Notes: a model not told the origin generated them from the sequence alone. A stretch of DNA of 64,000 nucleotides from Stackebrandtia endophytica (GCF_006716355.1 NZ_VFOW01000001.1:1984001-2048000), one strand, 5' to 3'. Numbered from the stretch's first letter, positions 26,175 to 35,953 are shown. Program-made: numbers and translations.

Positions 26175-28346
26175 ATGCGCGAGGTCCTCTCCAGTCCGAT
26201 GTTCGCCGGATTGATGGCACTTCTTGCCCTGGTCGTGGCACTGGTCACGGTGGCCCCCACCTGGCTCTCGTGGAGACGTCCTCGGCAACCGAAACCGGTT
26301 CCCGGACAGTTGACGGTCAACCAGCTGGAGGAACTGCTGGAGGAACTGTCGAGCGCGGTCCGGCGGCAGTGGCGCGAGCAACTGCCGAAACTGGGAGTGG
26401 ACCCGGTCGCGAAACTCGCAGTACGTCCGGGATGGACCGAGAACGTCGAAGCCGTCTCACCCAACCTCGACGTGGTATTCGACGGCGCGATCGGGGGACG
26501 TGTTCAACAGTTGCACCTCGAAGGTCGCGCCACCACGACCGCCGCCGCCGATTTCGTCACGCTCCCCAGCCGACAGCTCGTGATCCTTGGCGAGGCCGGA
26601 GCGGGAAAGTCAATCCTGGCGGGGCTTCTCGCCCGTGACCTACAAACCCACCGTACGCACCTCGACGGGAAGGTGCCGGTGGTGTTCATCGCCGCGGGCT
26701 GGCATCCCGAACACGAGCCCCTCCTCACCTGGATGGCCAGATCACTCGCGGTCAACTACGGCATTCCCGACGCCACCGCCCGACAGATCATCGACACGGG
26801 CCATGTCATGCCCATTGTGGATGGCCTTGACGAGTGCACCAGTCCCGCCACGGCGATGAGACGGCTTCACGCATGGGCTCAGAACGACACTCCATTCATC
26901 GTCACCTGCCGCAACCGACCGTTCCGAGATGCTCATGCCGATCACGGTCCGTTGGCGCGTGCGGCTGTCGTCGAACTGCGCCCCCTGCTGCCCGACGACG
27001 TCATGACCTACCTCGATCCGCATCGAGAGCCCCGGTGGGCAGCGGTCCGATCTCGTGTTCTGGCCGACGGCTCCGACCCGCTCGCGGTAGCCCTCTCAAG
27101 TCCGTTGATGGTCGGGCTGGCGAGACACCGGTACCGAAGCACCCACCCTGATGAACTGTTGTCCCTGGGCGACAGGGGAACTATCGAGTCCGTCCTCATT
27201 GATCAGTTTGTTCCCATGGCCTTCAACGAGGGCATGGAAACAACCGGTTCCCGTGAATCACCCTCACCTGACGACGCCGACCGCTGGCTGCGATTCCTGG
27301 CAAACCACCTGCGGCGACGTCGGACCACGCTCATCGCCTGGTGGGAGCTGCATCTCACCAACCCCCACCAGTCCCCGTTTCACGTGCCGCGTTTGACCGC
27401 CGCATCGACGGGACCACGAGCCTGGTGGTCATCCGGCTCGCTGGTCATGGGTTTGATTCCCGGAATCTATCTCGGGTTCATCGTCGGATCGATGGCCGTG
27501 GGGCAGTTCGGCTGGTTGAACGGACTGGGCATCGGCCTGGCCACCGCGACGGTGGTGGGGCTGATGTGTGGAGTGTGGATCGAACATCAGGCCAGAAGCC
27601 GAAAGGACACCACCGAACACCCAGCCTCCGACCCGGTGACGGCGTATCGCATCGATCGACGGCACACCCGATTCATCATCCTGACATGGTCGACGGGACC
27701 GATACTGGGTCTCGCGACCGGCGTGGGCTTCGGACTCGATTACCGGTGGCAGATCGGGTTGAGTTTCGGGCTGACAGTCGGCCTGCTGACGACGATGGTG
27801 TTCGCCTTCCGGACCATCCGGCCGCACAGCCCGGAGAAGGAACCGCCGGTTCCGGCGAACGTCGATCCCGCGATGTCGGACTACCTCACCGGGCAGTACT
27901 CCCGTTTTGGCGTCATCGTCGTGCTGGCGATCGGGCTCACCTCATGGCTGGGCGGCGGAATGACCTTGGCACTGGGTTTGGGGCTTTCCGCGTTGCCCGC
28001 GGGGCTGTTGTTGGGGCTGACGCCCGGATTGATCGGCTTGCTCCTCGCGGGCTCCATGGTGTACTTCCCGCCGCGGTTGCGCTCAGCCTTCGACGCCGCC
28101 GATGCGGCTCAGCAGGCGCGGTTGTGGCGGTTGGCGTTCGCCGATCTGGCGTCGACGGCGTGGCTGCGGCACCAGTTGACTCGGCGATTGCTGCACCGGC
28201 AGGGTCGGCTGCCGGCCGATGTGATCGGTTTTCTTCAACTGGCCCATGAGCGAGGCGTACTTCGCCAAGCCGGCGTCCACTACCAGTTCCGGCACATCCT
28301 GCTCCAGGAGCATCTCGCCGACAAGCCCCAAGAATCCGCCGATTGA
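26175..28346 (+). CDS. Membrane-anchored NACHT NTPase
   Basis: 723 residues. An N-terminal membrane helix (about 8-30) precedes a NACHT domain with Walker A GEAGAGKS (139-146), Walker B PIVDGLDE (213-220) and a sensor-like ITCRNRPF-type segment (VTCRNRPFRDA). The C-terminal half holds about six hydrophobic helices (GLIPGIYLGFIVGS, GLNGIGLATATVV-like, GLTVGLLTTMVF, LAIGLTSWLGGGM, LLLGLTPGLIGLLLAG) and ends in a helical, winged-helix-like tail (GFLQLAHERGVLRQAG ... YQFRHILLQEHLA). NACHT proteins oligomerise on sensing a trigger. ATG at 26175 follows GGGAG. Its pairing with the CHAT protease suggests the NTPase senses and the protease acts. Confidence 0.9.
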   Translation: MREVLSSPMFAGLMALLALVVALVTVAPTWLSWRRPRQPKPVPGQLTVNQLEELLEELSSAVRRQWREQLPKLGVDPVAKLAVRPGWTENVEAVSPNLDVVFDGAIGGRVQQLHLEGRATTTAAADFVTLPSRQLVILGEAGAGKSILAGLLARDLQTHRTHLDGKVPVVFIAAGWHPEHEPLLTWMARSLAVNYGIPDATARQIIDTGHVMPIVDGLDECTSPATAMRRLHAWAQNDTPFIVTCRNRPFRDAHADHGPLARAAVVELRPLLPDDVMTYLDPHREPRWAAVRSRVLADGSDPLAVALSSPLMVGLARHRYRSTHPDELLSLGDRGTIESVLIDQFVPMAFNEGMETTGSRESPSPDDADRWLRFLANHLRRRRTTLIAWWELHLTNPHQSPFHVPRLTAASTGPRAWWSSGSLVMGLIPGIYLGFIVGSMAVGQFGWLNGLGIGLATATVVGLMCGVWIEHQARSRKDTTEHPASDPVTAYRIDRRHTRFIILTWSTGPILGLATGVGFGLDYRWQIGLSFGLTVGLLTTMVFAFRTIRPHSPEKEPPVPANVDPAMSDYLTGQYSRFGVIVVLAIGLTSWLGGGMTLALGLGLSALPAGLLLGLTPGLIGLLLAGSMVYFPPRLRSAFDAADAAQQARLWRLAFADLASTAWLRHQLTRRLLHRQGRLPADVIGFLQLAHERGVLRQAGVHYQFRHILLQEHLADKPQESAD

Positions 28347-28440
28347 TACCTGACCCGTATCCACCGCGACGGACACGCTATCCAACGTCAACAATGCATC
28401 AACAGGCTTCGACTTTCAGCCGAACGAGGCGTAGACCGAG

Positions 28441-29013
28441 TCACCGGAGCGCCGCAGCGAGCTCCTCTTCGGAGAGCGGGGCGTCGGCATAGATCAGTCT
28501 GATGGCGGAAGGGGCGGGGTTGTCGGCGTCTGGGCCGCGGTGGACCTGGTGCATACCGAGCTTCACCGCCACCGCGGCGGAGGCGGGATTGTGTTCGACG
28601 ATGGACGCGATGATCGGTGTCTGCGGACGACGGGCATGGGCGCGTTGCATCGCGTGTTTGCCGAGGTCCGTGGCGAATCCTCGGCCGTGGGCTTCGACCG
28701 CGAACCGGTACCCGAGGTTCCAGACCTTCGACCCCTGGAGTGAGCAGCCGCCGTATCCGACCACGTTCCCGCTCACTCGCTCTCGAACGACCCAGGTGCC
28801 CAGTCCATCCGCGTGCCACCCGGCGATCCATCGTTCGAGTGCGGCCGCCGTCTGCGACATCGTGGTGTACCGCTTCGTCGGATAATGCGTCCACAGTCGC
28901 GCGTCCGACAGGATCGCGTGCAACTCGACCGCGTCCTCGACGACGGGTTTGTACAGGTCGAGGCGCTGCGTCCGGTCTTCGGGTCCATCGGCGTCCGGGT
29001 CGGCTGCTGCCAT
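28441..29013 (-). CDS. GNAT-family N-acetyltransferase (RimJ/RimL-like)
   Basis: 190 residues. The fold markers are present: RLDLYKPVVEDAVELHAILSD, GYGGCSLQGSKVWNLGYRF, the acetyl-CoA loop EAHGRGFATDLGKHAM and SIVEHNPASAAVAVKLGMHQV. These match the RimJ-like group that acetylates protein N-termini or small amines. Gene order does not show the substrate, and it lies between the NACHT gene and the sugar operon without clear linkage to either. Confidence 0.85.
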   Translation of the reverse strand: MAAADPDADGPEDRTQRLDLYKPVVEDAVELHAILSDARLWTHYPTKRYTTMSQTAAALERWIAGWHADGLGTWVVRERVSGNVVGYGGCSLQGSKVWNLGYRFAVEAHGRGFATDLGKHAMQRAHARRPQTPIIASIVEHNPASAAVAVKLGMHQVHRGPDADNPAPSAIRLIYADAPLSEEELAAALR

Positions 29014-29059
29014 TCGGGCAGGCTATCCGACGATGCCGACGCCGACACCGCACACGCCG

Positions 29060-29102
29060 ACGGCCGCCGAGGCACGTGGCAGGTGCGACCTCGGGCGGCC
29101 GT
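29060..29102 (-). terminator. Strong hairpin downstream of the sugar operon
   Basis: ACGGCCGCCGAGG (29060-29072) pairs with CCTCGGGCGGCCGT (29089-29102) with one bulged base. On the minus strand it lies 9 bp after the stop of the last operon gene. There is no U-tract. Confidence 0.6.
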
Positions 29103-29110
29103 CGGGGGTC

Positions 29111-30115
29111 TTATTCGCTCTTGAAGGCGGCGTCGAAACTGGTGGCGGGTGGGGCGAAGTTGAGTGACCGGACGACGTTCACGGCTTCGGCGGCGCCTTG
29201 CAGGCGGTCCATTCCGGCGTCCTCCCATTCGATCGAGATCGGGCCGTCGTAGCCGATGGCGTTCAGGGTGCGGAAGCAGTCCTCCCAGGGCACGTCGCCG
29301 TGTCCGGTGGAGACGAAGTCCCAGCCGCGCCGCGGGTCGCCCCAGGGCAGGTGAGAACCGAGCCTTCCGTTGCGGCCGTTGCCGACTCGCTTACGGGTGT
29401 CCTTGCAGTCGACGTGGTAGATCCGGTCGGCGAAGTCGACGAGGAAACCCACCGGGTCGATGTCCTGCCAGATCATGTGGCTGGGGTCCCAGTTGAGTCC
29501 GAACGCCTCACGTCGGCCCACCGCCTCCAGCGTCGCGACCGTCGACCAGTAGTCGTAGGCGATCTCGGAGGGGTGCACCTCGTGGGCGAACCGGACGCCG
29601 ACCTCGTCGAACACGTCCAGGATCGGGTTCCATCGGTCGGCGAAGTCGCGGTATCCGGCCTGGATGACCTCATCGGACACCGGCGGGAACATGGCGACGT
29701 ACTTCCAGATCGCCGAACCGGTGAAGCCCACCACTGTGGAGACACCGAGTCGCTTCGCCGCGCGCGCGGTCTGTTTCATCTCCGCGGCCGCGCGCCGCCG
29801 GACGCCCTCGGGGTCACCGTCGCCCCACACGTGGTCGGGCAGGATGTCACGGTGACGATGATCGATCGGGTCGTCGCACACGGCTTGCCCGACCAGGTGG
29901 TTGGAGATGGCCCAGACGTTCAAACCGTGGCGTTCCAGCGTCTCCCGCTTACTCGCCAGGTAGTCGTCGTCATCGACCACTTTGTGCACATCGAGATGGT
30001 CGCCCCAGCAGGCGATCTCCAAACCGTCGTAGCCCCACGAGGACACCTTGGCGCACAGTTCCTCGAACGGCATGTCGGCCCACTGGCCGGTGAACAAGGT
30101 GATCGGCCTGGTCAT
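29111..30115 (-). CDS. Sugar phosphate isomerase/epimerase (AP-endonuclease 2 family TIM barrel)
   Basis: 334 residues. The TIM-barrel family features are clear: [35 protein letters not shown], metal-ligand motif [16 protein letters not shown] and [10 protein letters not shown], with the Glu, Asp and His ligands in place. It is the last gene of the minus-strand operon that begins with the Gfo/Idh/MocA oxidoreductase. Such enzymes isomerise or epimerise sugars or inositols that the ABC transporter brings in. The exact substrate is unknown. Confidence 0.88.
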   Translation of the reverse strand: MTRPITLFTGQWADMPFEELCAKVSSWGYDGLEIACWGDHLDVHKVVDDDDYLASKRETLERHGLNVWAISNHLVGQAVCDDPIDHRHRDILPDHVWGDGDPEGVRRRAAAEMKQTARAAKRLGVSTVVGFTGSAIWKYVAMFPPVSDEVIQAGYRDFADRWNPILDVFDEVGVRFAHEVHPSEIAYDYWSTVATLEAVGRREAFGLNWDPSHMIWQDIDPVGFLVDFADRIYHVDCKDTRKRVGNGRNGRLGSHLPWGDPRRGWDFVSTGHGDVPWEDCFRTLNAIGYDGPISIEWEDAGMDRLQGAAEAVNVVRSLNFAPPATSFDAAFKSE

Positions 30116-30198
30116 TTGAGAATCCTTAGGTTGGCGTAGGTGGTGGGTTCCGCTCGGCTCGCGTCATGAACACCATGCCTGGATCTGCCCGACACGTT

Positions 30199-31062
30199 CT
30201 ACTCCTTCGCGGCGGTCACCGATTTCAGGAAGGCGAGTCCGTCGGTGGCCAGTTCGTTCTGGCTGGGGGCCAACGGTCGCCAGATGGAGGCGGCGGTGGC
30301 GATGGTGGCGTTGTCGGCGGTGAACGATTCGATGACCAGTGGCCCGTCGTACCCCACGTTTTCGAGGGCGGTGACGATGCCGGGCCAGTCGAGGTGGTCG
30401 TTGCCGGGTGCTCCCCGGTCGTTGGCGCACACCTGGACGTGGAACAGCCGGTCACCGGCCGCCGAGATAGCCGCGGCGATGTCGGTCTCCTCGATGTTCA
30501 TGTGGTAGACGTCCAGCGCGATTCCACAGTGCTGCGGTGGCAGCCCGGTCAGCGCCTCACGAGTCTGCTCTACCGTGTTGAGCAGACTCGTCTCATAGCG
30601 GTTGAGTGGTTCGACCGCCAACCGCACGCCGGCCGATCGGGCGTACTCGACCACCGGCCACAGCGACTGTCGCAGTTGTTCGTAGTGGTCGAGCCGTTGC
30701 CGCGGCGTCATGCGCCAGGTACGACCCACCGAGGAATAAGCCGGGCCGGCGATGACCGTGGAACCGACCCGGTGGGCGACGTCGACGACGTGGCACAGAT
30801 AGTCCTGAGTGGACTGGATGATCGGCGCGGGTGCGTCGACGAGCTCTCGACCCGGCCCCATGACCAATGCCACGGTCGCCGTCAAACCCAAGTCCCGCAA
30901 CAGGTCTGATGCGGTCATCGGATCCCAGTCACCCGGTGCCTCCACCGGGAGTTCGATGACGTCGAACCCCCAGTCGCGAACCCGCGGCGCGATACCGGCC
31001 AGTGAGTCGTCGGTCAACGGCGACGTCCACACCCAGGTGTTCACGCCCAACGGGTTCGACAT
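30199..31062 (-). CDS. D-tagatose/D-allulose 3-epimerase-like sugar epimerase
   Basis: 287 residues. It shows the 3-epimerase signature: VEPLNRYETSLLN, ALDVYHMNIEETD, and the metal/substrate loop ANDRGAPGNDHLDWPGI, followed by PLVIESFT. Family members interconvert ketoses at C3 using a divalent metal held by Glu, Asp, His and Glu; all four motifs are present. ATG at 31062 follows GAGA; GTG at 31065 is an alternative. It belongs to the same operon as the ABC transporter and the second isomerase. Confidence 0.85.
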   Translation of the reverse strand: MSNPLGVNTWVWTSPLTDDSLAGIAPRVRDWGFDVIELPVEAPGDWDPMTASDLLRDLGLTATVALVMGPGRELVDAPAPIIQSTQDYLCHVVDVAHRVGSTVIAGPAYSSVGRTWRMTPRQRLDHYEQLRQSLWPVVEYARSAGVRLAVEPLNRYETSLLNTVEQTREALTGLPPQHCGIALDVYHMNIEETDIAAAISAAGDRLFHVQVCANDRGAPGNDHLDWPGIVTALENVGYDGPLVIESFTADNATIATAASIWRPLAPSQNELATDGLAFLKSVTAAKE

Positions 31063-31081
31063 CACGTTCTCATTTCGTTCG

Positions 31082-31112
31082 GTGGGACCGCCCGATACAG
31101 CGGCGGTCCCAC
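31082..31112 (-). terminator. Perfect hairpin between binding-protein and epimerase genes
   Basis: GTGGGACCGCC (31082-31092) pairs with GGCGGTCCCAC (31102-31112) across nine bases, 13 bp after the substrate-binding protein stop. Within an operon such a hairpin often stabilises the upstream mRNA or causes partial termination, raising binding protein over the downstream genes. Confidence 0.65.
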
Positions 31113-31124
31113 GAGTTCAACTCG

Positions 31125-32324
31125 TCATCGATCGCGCCAGGCGTCGGGGAAGCCCGGCAGGTCCTCACCGCCGAATTTGGCGTAGTGAAGGCTCGGCATG
31201 TCCTCGTTGCGCTCAAGGTACTCGTCGAGGTCGGCGCTGGTGATCGGGCTCTGCGGCAGGACCCACTCGGCCGGAACCTGTTCACCGGCCAGGATGTCCA
31301 TCGCGGCCAGAATCGGGGTACGCCACTGGAAGTTGGAGTACACCGGCGCGATCGCGGTGATGCCGGTTTCCTTCCACTTGCGCAGGAAGGACAGCTCGTC
31401 CTCACCGACCATGACCGGGTAGTCGACGCCGAAGTCCTCGAAGGCCTCCAGCGCGGCGACCGCGCCGTCTCCGGCGTCCATCCAGATGCCGTCGACGTCG
31501 CCACGTTCCAGGTACTGGGTGACGATGTCCTTGATCTTGGCGCCGTCTCCCTCGGTGAACTCGTTTCCGAGGATTTCCAGTTCGCTGCCCGCGAAGATCT
31601 GCTGGGCGGCGGCCCAACGGTTCTCGAGGACGTCGACGCCGGGCAGGATGCGCAGCGCCAGCACCTTTGAGCCGGGTTCGAGGTTCTCCACCAGGAACTC
31701 CGCGCCGTCGGCGCCGTAGGCGTAACCGCCGATGGGGTGGATGAAGGTGACCGCGCAGTCGGTGTTGACGCCCCGGTCGAACACGACGACCGGAACTCCA
31801 CTGTCGCAGGCGGTCTGGACGGCGGGGGTCAACGTCGCCGTGGTGGACGGCGAGATGATGATGACGTCGCAGTCGCCGGCGTCGACGAACGCCTGGATGT
31901 CCGAGATCTGCTGGTTGTCGTTGTCGGCGGCGTCGGAGACCCGGAATTCGCCGATGTCGCCGGATTCCTGAAGCACCTCGACCTGCTGCTGCATGGTGAG
32001 CCATCCGGTCACCCGCCAGGGGTTGGAGACCGAGGCGTTGGAGAAGCAGACGGTGGCGTCGCCCTCCTCGTTGAGGAACCCGCTGGTGTCGACCCAGTCC
32101 GGTTCGATGGCCTGCAGCCAGGGCTGGTCGGGGTCGCCCTCGGGTTGGATGGACCGTTGCGCCAGTTCGCGGTCGTAATCGGCCTGCACGAACCATTCCT
32201 GGTCGGAGGACTGGCCGTCACCCGGGTCGGCTTGGTCGTCGGCTCCGGGTGAGTCGGTGGTACATCCGGTGAGGACCAGACCGGTGATCGCCAGTCCGGC
32301 CAGGCCGGCCTTTGTCAGACGCAT
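31125..32324 (-). CDS. Sugar ABC transporter substrate-binding lipoprotein
   Basis: 399 residues. Lipobox LTGC (Cys21) after a short signal peptide. The mature protein has the periplasmic-binding-protein type 1 (ribose/xylose, RbsB-like) pattern: VDAGDCDVIIISPSTTATLTPAV, SGVPVVVFDRGVN, and later MDAGDGAVAALEAFEDFG. AGGAG lies seven bases before the ATG at 32324. It is encoded in the operon between two permeases and the epimerases and captures the sugar for the transporter. The hairpin after its stop fits higher expression of the binding protein. Confidence 0.9.
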   Translation of the reverse strand: MRLTKAGLAGLAITGLVLTGCTTDSPGADDQADPGDGQSSDQEWFVQADYDRELAQRSIQPEGDPDQPWLQAIEPDWVDTSGFLNEEGDATVCFSNASVSNPWRVTGWLTMQQQVEVLQESGDIGEFRVSDAADNDNQQISDIQAFVDAGDCDVIIISPSTTATLTPAVQTACDSGVPVVVFDRGVNTDCAVTFIHPIGGYAYGADGAEFLVENLEPGSKVLALRILPGVDVLENRWAAAQQIFAGSELEILGNEFTEGDGAKIKDIVTQYLERGDVDGIWMDAGDGAVAALEAFEDFGVDYPVMVGEDELSFLRKWKETGITAIAPVYSNFQWRTPILAAMDILAGEQVPAEWVLPQSPITSADLDEYLERNEDMPSLHYAKFGGEDLPGFPDAWRDR

Positions 32325-32337
32325 GTGGATACTCCTA

Positions 32338-33375
32338 TTAGGATGCCACGTCACTGTGGCGGGGTGTGCCGATGGTGGTAGGGGTACGTTGGCGACGAGC
32401 CCGATCGACTGCGGCGTAGGCGACCGCGGCGATGATGATCAGGCCCTGAGCCGTCGGCCGAATGGTCGACGGCAGGTTGAGTTGGGTGAACAGTCGGAAG
32501 AGTGCCTCGACGGTGAGCGCCCCGGCCATCGCCGCGACGACCCAACCGCGGCCACCACCCAGGACGACGCCGCCCAGCACCACGGCGGTGATGGCGGTGA
32601 ACTCCAGCCCCTGACCGACCTGCGCGGTGACGCCGGCGTAGCCGCCCAGCAGGATCCCGGCGGCGGTGGCCAGCAGGCCGGAGAGAATGAAGGCACTGGT
32701 CTTGACCCACCAGGCGCGGGCTCCGGCGAAGGTGGCGGCGCGTTCGTTGTCGCCGACGGCGACGAGGGTCCGCCCCCAGGAGGAACGCATGAGGAAACCG
32801 GCGCCGATTCCCAACGCGACCATGATGAGTAGCGCCCAGGGGATCTGGCCGATGACGGGGACGCCGTCGATACCTTGGCGCCCGGCCACCCGGAAGCTCT
32901 CCGACAGCGCACCCGTGGGGGCACCGCCGGTGAGCCACCGGATCGCGCCGTACAGGACCAGCATCATCCCGAGGGTGGCGATGATGGACGGTACTTTGAG
33001 GAGTGTCGTGACCAGACCGTTCACCAGTCCGATGAGCGCACCGCCGACGAACATGCCGAGGATGACCGGGACGGTCGCCGACTCCACGCCGTTGATCAGC
33101 AACGCGGCGATGACCACTTGTGCGCCGACCAGCGAACCGACGGACAGGTCGAACTCACCGGAGACGATGACGAAGTACTGGCCGATCGCCAGGAGGACCA
33201 GCGGGGCCGCCTTCTTGATGAACAGCATCAGAGAGCCGGGTTCGAGGAACTTCGGGTTCAGTACCGAGATCACCACGAGGATCAATCCCAGCAGCACGAA
33301 CACGGTCGCCGACCCGCTGAGGACTCGTTCGGTGATCGTCCGCAACCGCGCGGCGATGCCGTTTCCACCGGTCAT
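32338..33375 (-). CDS. Sugar ABC transporter permease (RbsC-like)
   Basis: 345 residues with about nine membrane helices, including YFVIVSGEFDLSVGSLVGAQVV and SGLLATAAGILLGGYAG, the standard ribose-type (BPD_transp_2) permease pattern. It overlaps the upstream permease by ATGA (33372-33375). Two permeases of this kind form the membrane channel together. It lies in the operon with the binding protein and RbsA-like ATPase. Confidence 0.9.
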   Translation of the reverse strand: MTGGNGIAARLRTITERVLSGSATVFVLLGLILVVISVLNPKFLEPGSLMLFIKKAAPLVLLAIGQYFVIVSGEFDLSVGSLVGAQVVIAALLINGVESATVPVILGMFVGGALIGLVNGLVTTLLKVPSIIATLGMMLVLYGAIRWLTGGAPTGALSESFRVAGRQGIDGVPVIGQIPWALLIMVALGIGAGFLMRSSWGRTLVAVGDNERAATFAGARAWWVKTSAFILSGLLATAAGILLGGYAGVTAQVGQGLEFTAITAVVLGGVVLGGGRGWVVAAMAGALTVEALFRLFTQLNLPSTIRPTAQGLIIIAAVAYAAVDRARRQRTPTTIGTPRHSDVAS

Positions 33376-34445
33376 GGTCGTCCTCCCGCTCCGGTCTCGG
33401 AATGTGTCGGTGTATCACCGGGTTGGCCGGGGATGTCCGGTTCGGGCGGCCGTTCGGGGAATCGCCGCCGGGTCGGCGCGCCCGACAGGCTGCGGCGGGC
33501 GTAGACGGCGACCGCGGCGATGATGATGGTGCCGCGCAGCACGTCCTTGATGAAGGGGTCGACGGAGAGCGTGTTGAACACCGAGTCCAGGGTCGCGAGG
33601 ATCAGCACCCCGCCGACGGTGCCGCCGATACCGCCTCGGCCGCCCAGCAGGTAGGTGCCGCCCAGGACTACGGCCGCGATCGATTCGAGGTCGTAGCCGT
33701 CGTCGTAGACGCCGGCGCTGCCGGTACCGAACCGGGAGGCGATGAGCAGTCCGGCGACGCCGGCCAGCAGGGCGCACAGGACGTGCGCGGTGATGACGGT
33801 GCGGTCGGTGCGCACTCCCGACATTCGGGCGACCTCGGCGTCGCCGCCGACGGCGTACATGTGGTGTCCGGTCCTGCTGCGGTGCAGGAACCAGATTCCG
33901 GCCGCCGCCACCGCGAACATCACTATCGTCGATAGTGGAATCGGTCCGATGCGGGTGTAGCCGAACGACTGGAACGCCTCGGGAACGTCGCCGGCGGGCC
34001 CGGCGTAGTTGGTGTCGAGGTAGCCCTTGATGATCAGCCCCATACCGAGGGTCGCGATGAACGCGTTGACCTTGAGCTTGGTGACGACGACACCGTTGAC
34101 GAGACCGATCACGGCGGCGACCCCGAGCGCGGCGGCCATCGCGATCGGAATGCGGGACACCTGGCCGTCCATGGTGGTCGCGGCGATCAGGCTGGACAGC
34201 GCCATCACGTAGCCCACCGACAGGTCCAGCGACCGGCACAGGATGACCAGGGTCTGTCCGATGGCGATGAACCCGAGCAGGCTGGATCGGGTGAGCAGGT
34301 CGACGATGTTGGCGTTGCTGAACAGGTTGCGGCCCGACATCGATACCAGGACCGCGCCGATGACCAGGATGGCCACCAGTGCGAGGTAGACGATGGTGGT
34401 CGTGCTCATTCCGGGTGAGCGGCGCGACGGGGTGAGGGCGTTCAT
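33372..34445 (-). CDS. Sugar ABC transporter permease (RbsC-like)
   Basis: 357 residues, the same family as the other permease: TLVILCRSLDLSVGYVMALSSL, GLVNGVVVTKLKVNAFIATLGM and ALLAGVAGLLIASRFGTG. It overlaps the ATPase gene by ATGA (34442-34445) and the next permease by ATGA as well, so all are translated together. Tail residues (GAPTRRRFPERPPEPD) are cytoplasmic. With its partner it forms a heterodimeric sugar channel. Confidence 0.9.
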   Translation of the reverse strand: MNALTPSRRSPGMSTTTIVYLALVAILVIGAVLVSMSGRNLFSNANIVDLLTRSSLLGFIAIGQTLVILCRSLDLSVGYVMALSSLIAATTMDGQVSRIPIAMAAALGVAAVIGLVNGVVVTKLKVNAFIATLGMGLIIKGYLDTNYAGPAGDVPEAFQSFGYTRIGPIPLSTIVMFAVAAAGIWFLHRSRTGHHMYAVGGDAEVARMSGVRTDRTVITAHVLCALLAGVAGLLIASRFGTGSAGVYDDGYDLESIAAVVLGGTYLLGGRGGIGGTVGGVLILATLDSVFNTLSVDPFIKDVLRGTIIIAAVAVYARRSLSGAPTRRRFPERPPEPDIPGQPGDTPTHSETGAGGRP

Positions 34446-35953
34446 CGTGGCACGTCCGTTTCGGTGCTTCCGGTCGCCAACGCCATGACGGCGGACTCGG
34501 CGCTGTCGGGTGACAGCTGCGCGGGGTCGAGCTGCCCGGCGAGGCGGCCGTCGCGCATGACGAGGACTCGATCGGACATACCGATCACTTCGGACAGTTC
34601 AGATGAGATGAACAGGATCGCCATGCCGTCGGCGGCCAGTTCACGGATCAAGGAGTAGACCGCGTGTTTGGCACCCACGTCGATGCCCCGTGTCGGTTCG
34701 TCCAGCACCATGACTCCCGGTTCGGTCACCAACCATTTGGCGAGCACGACCTTCTGCTGGTTACCCCCGGAGAGGAATCGGACCTCCTGGTGGGGTCCCC
34801 GCGATACCAACTCCAATGAGGACAGGATCTCGGGGGCACGACGTGCTCGTCGGCTGGATCCGATGGAGCGCACCGCGTCCAGGACGAGTCGAGCATTGGA
34901 GGCGATGGACTGATTGAGTGCCAGCCCCTCGGTCTTGCGATCCTCGGTGACCAGGGCCAGACCGTGGCGAACCGCGGCGCGTGGCGAACGCAGTCGAATC
35001 GGGCGACCGTCCAGCTCCACCGTGCCACGGGTGAACGGTGCGATGCCGAACAACGCGTGCGCGATCTCGGTGCGGCCGCTGCCCTGCAGCCCGGCCAGAC
35101 CGACGATCTCCCCCGACCTGACCGACAGGTCGATACCGTCGAGTTGATCGTTTCCGCCGCCGGAGACGACGAGACGCTCGGTTCCGACCTGCGTGTCGGG
35201 CAGTGGCGGTGGAAACAGGCCGCTGAGCGGGCGTCCGACCATCTTCCGCACCAGCTCGTCGGGCGTCAGGTCGGCGATGTCGCACGACTCCACCAACCGG
35301 CCGTCCTTGAGGACCGTGACCCGGTCGCACAGGTCGAAGATCTCCTTGAGCCGGTGGGAGACGTAGAGGATGGCGACGCCGCGTTGTTTGAGCCGCTCGA
35401 CGAGGTCGTACAGCAGGGTGACCTCGCGGCCGGCCAGGGCTGCGGTGGGTTCGTCCATCGAGATGATGCGGGCGTCGTAGGACAGTGCCTTCACGATCTC
35501 GACGATCTGCTGCTGCGCCACCGACAGTGAGCGGACTCGACTGCGCGCAGACAGACCTTCGATGCCCAGGTCGGCCAGCAACGCGTCGGTGTCGAGAACC
35601 ATCCGACGGGTGTCGACGACCCCACGCCGCCGTGGCTCGCGTCCCAGGTAGACGTTCTCGGCGACGGTGCGGTCCGGCAACAGGTTGAACTCCTGGAACA
35701 CCGTGGACACGCCAGCACGTTGCGCCTGAAGTGGATGGTCGAAGGCGACCGGCGCACCGTCCAGTTCGATTCGTCCGGTGTCGGCACGGTGAACGCCCGC
35801 GAGGATCTTCATCAGCGTCGATTTCCCGGCACCGTTCTCACCGACCAGGGCGTGAACCTCACCGGCTTCGATTCGCAGATCTATGCCGTGCAGGACCTGG
35901 ACCCCCAGAAAGGACTTCTGGATGTCGGTCATGGACAGCAGCGCGGCGGTCAT
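34442..35953 (-). CDS. Sugar ABC transporter ATPase with two nucleotide-binding domains (RbsA-like)
   Basis: 503 residues, two ABC domains in tandem. Domain 1 has Walker A GENGAGKST, signature LSVAQQQIVEI and Walker B IISMDEPTAAL. Domain 2 has the family's degenerate Walker A GLQGSGRTE, signature LSGGNQQKVVLAKWL and Walker B VMVLDEPTRGIDVGAK. This matches RbsA/MglA/XylG, which power ribose-type sugar import. It overlaps the oxidoreductase by ATGA (35950-35953). Confidence 0.95.
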   Translation of the reverse strand: MTAALLSMTDIQKSFLGVQVLHGIDLRIEAGEVHALVGENGAGKSTLMKILAGVHRADTGRIELDGAPVAFDHPLQAQRAGVSTVFQEFNLLPDRTVAENVYLGREPRRRGVVDTRRMVLDTDALLADLGIEGLSARSRVRSLSVAQQQIVEIVKALSYDARIISMDEPTAALAGREVTLLYDLVERLKQRGVAILYVSHRLKEIFDLCDRVTVLKDGRLVESCDIADLTPDELVRKMVGRPLSGLFPPPLPDTQVGTERLVVSGGGNDQLDGIDLSVRSGEIVGLAGLQGSGRTEIAHALFGIAPFTRGTVELDGRPIRLRSPRAAVRHGLALVTEDRKTEGLALNQSIASNARLVLDAVRSIGSSRRARRAPEILSSLELVSRGPHQEVRFLSGGNQQKVVLAKWLVTEPGVMVLDEPTRGIDVGAKHAVYSLIRELAADGMAILFISSELSEVIGMSDRVLVMRDGRLAGQLDPAQLSPDSAESAVMALATGSTETDVPR

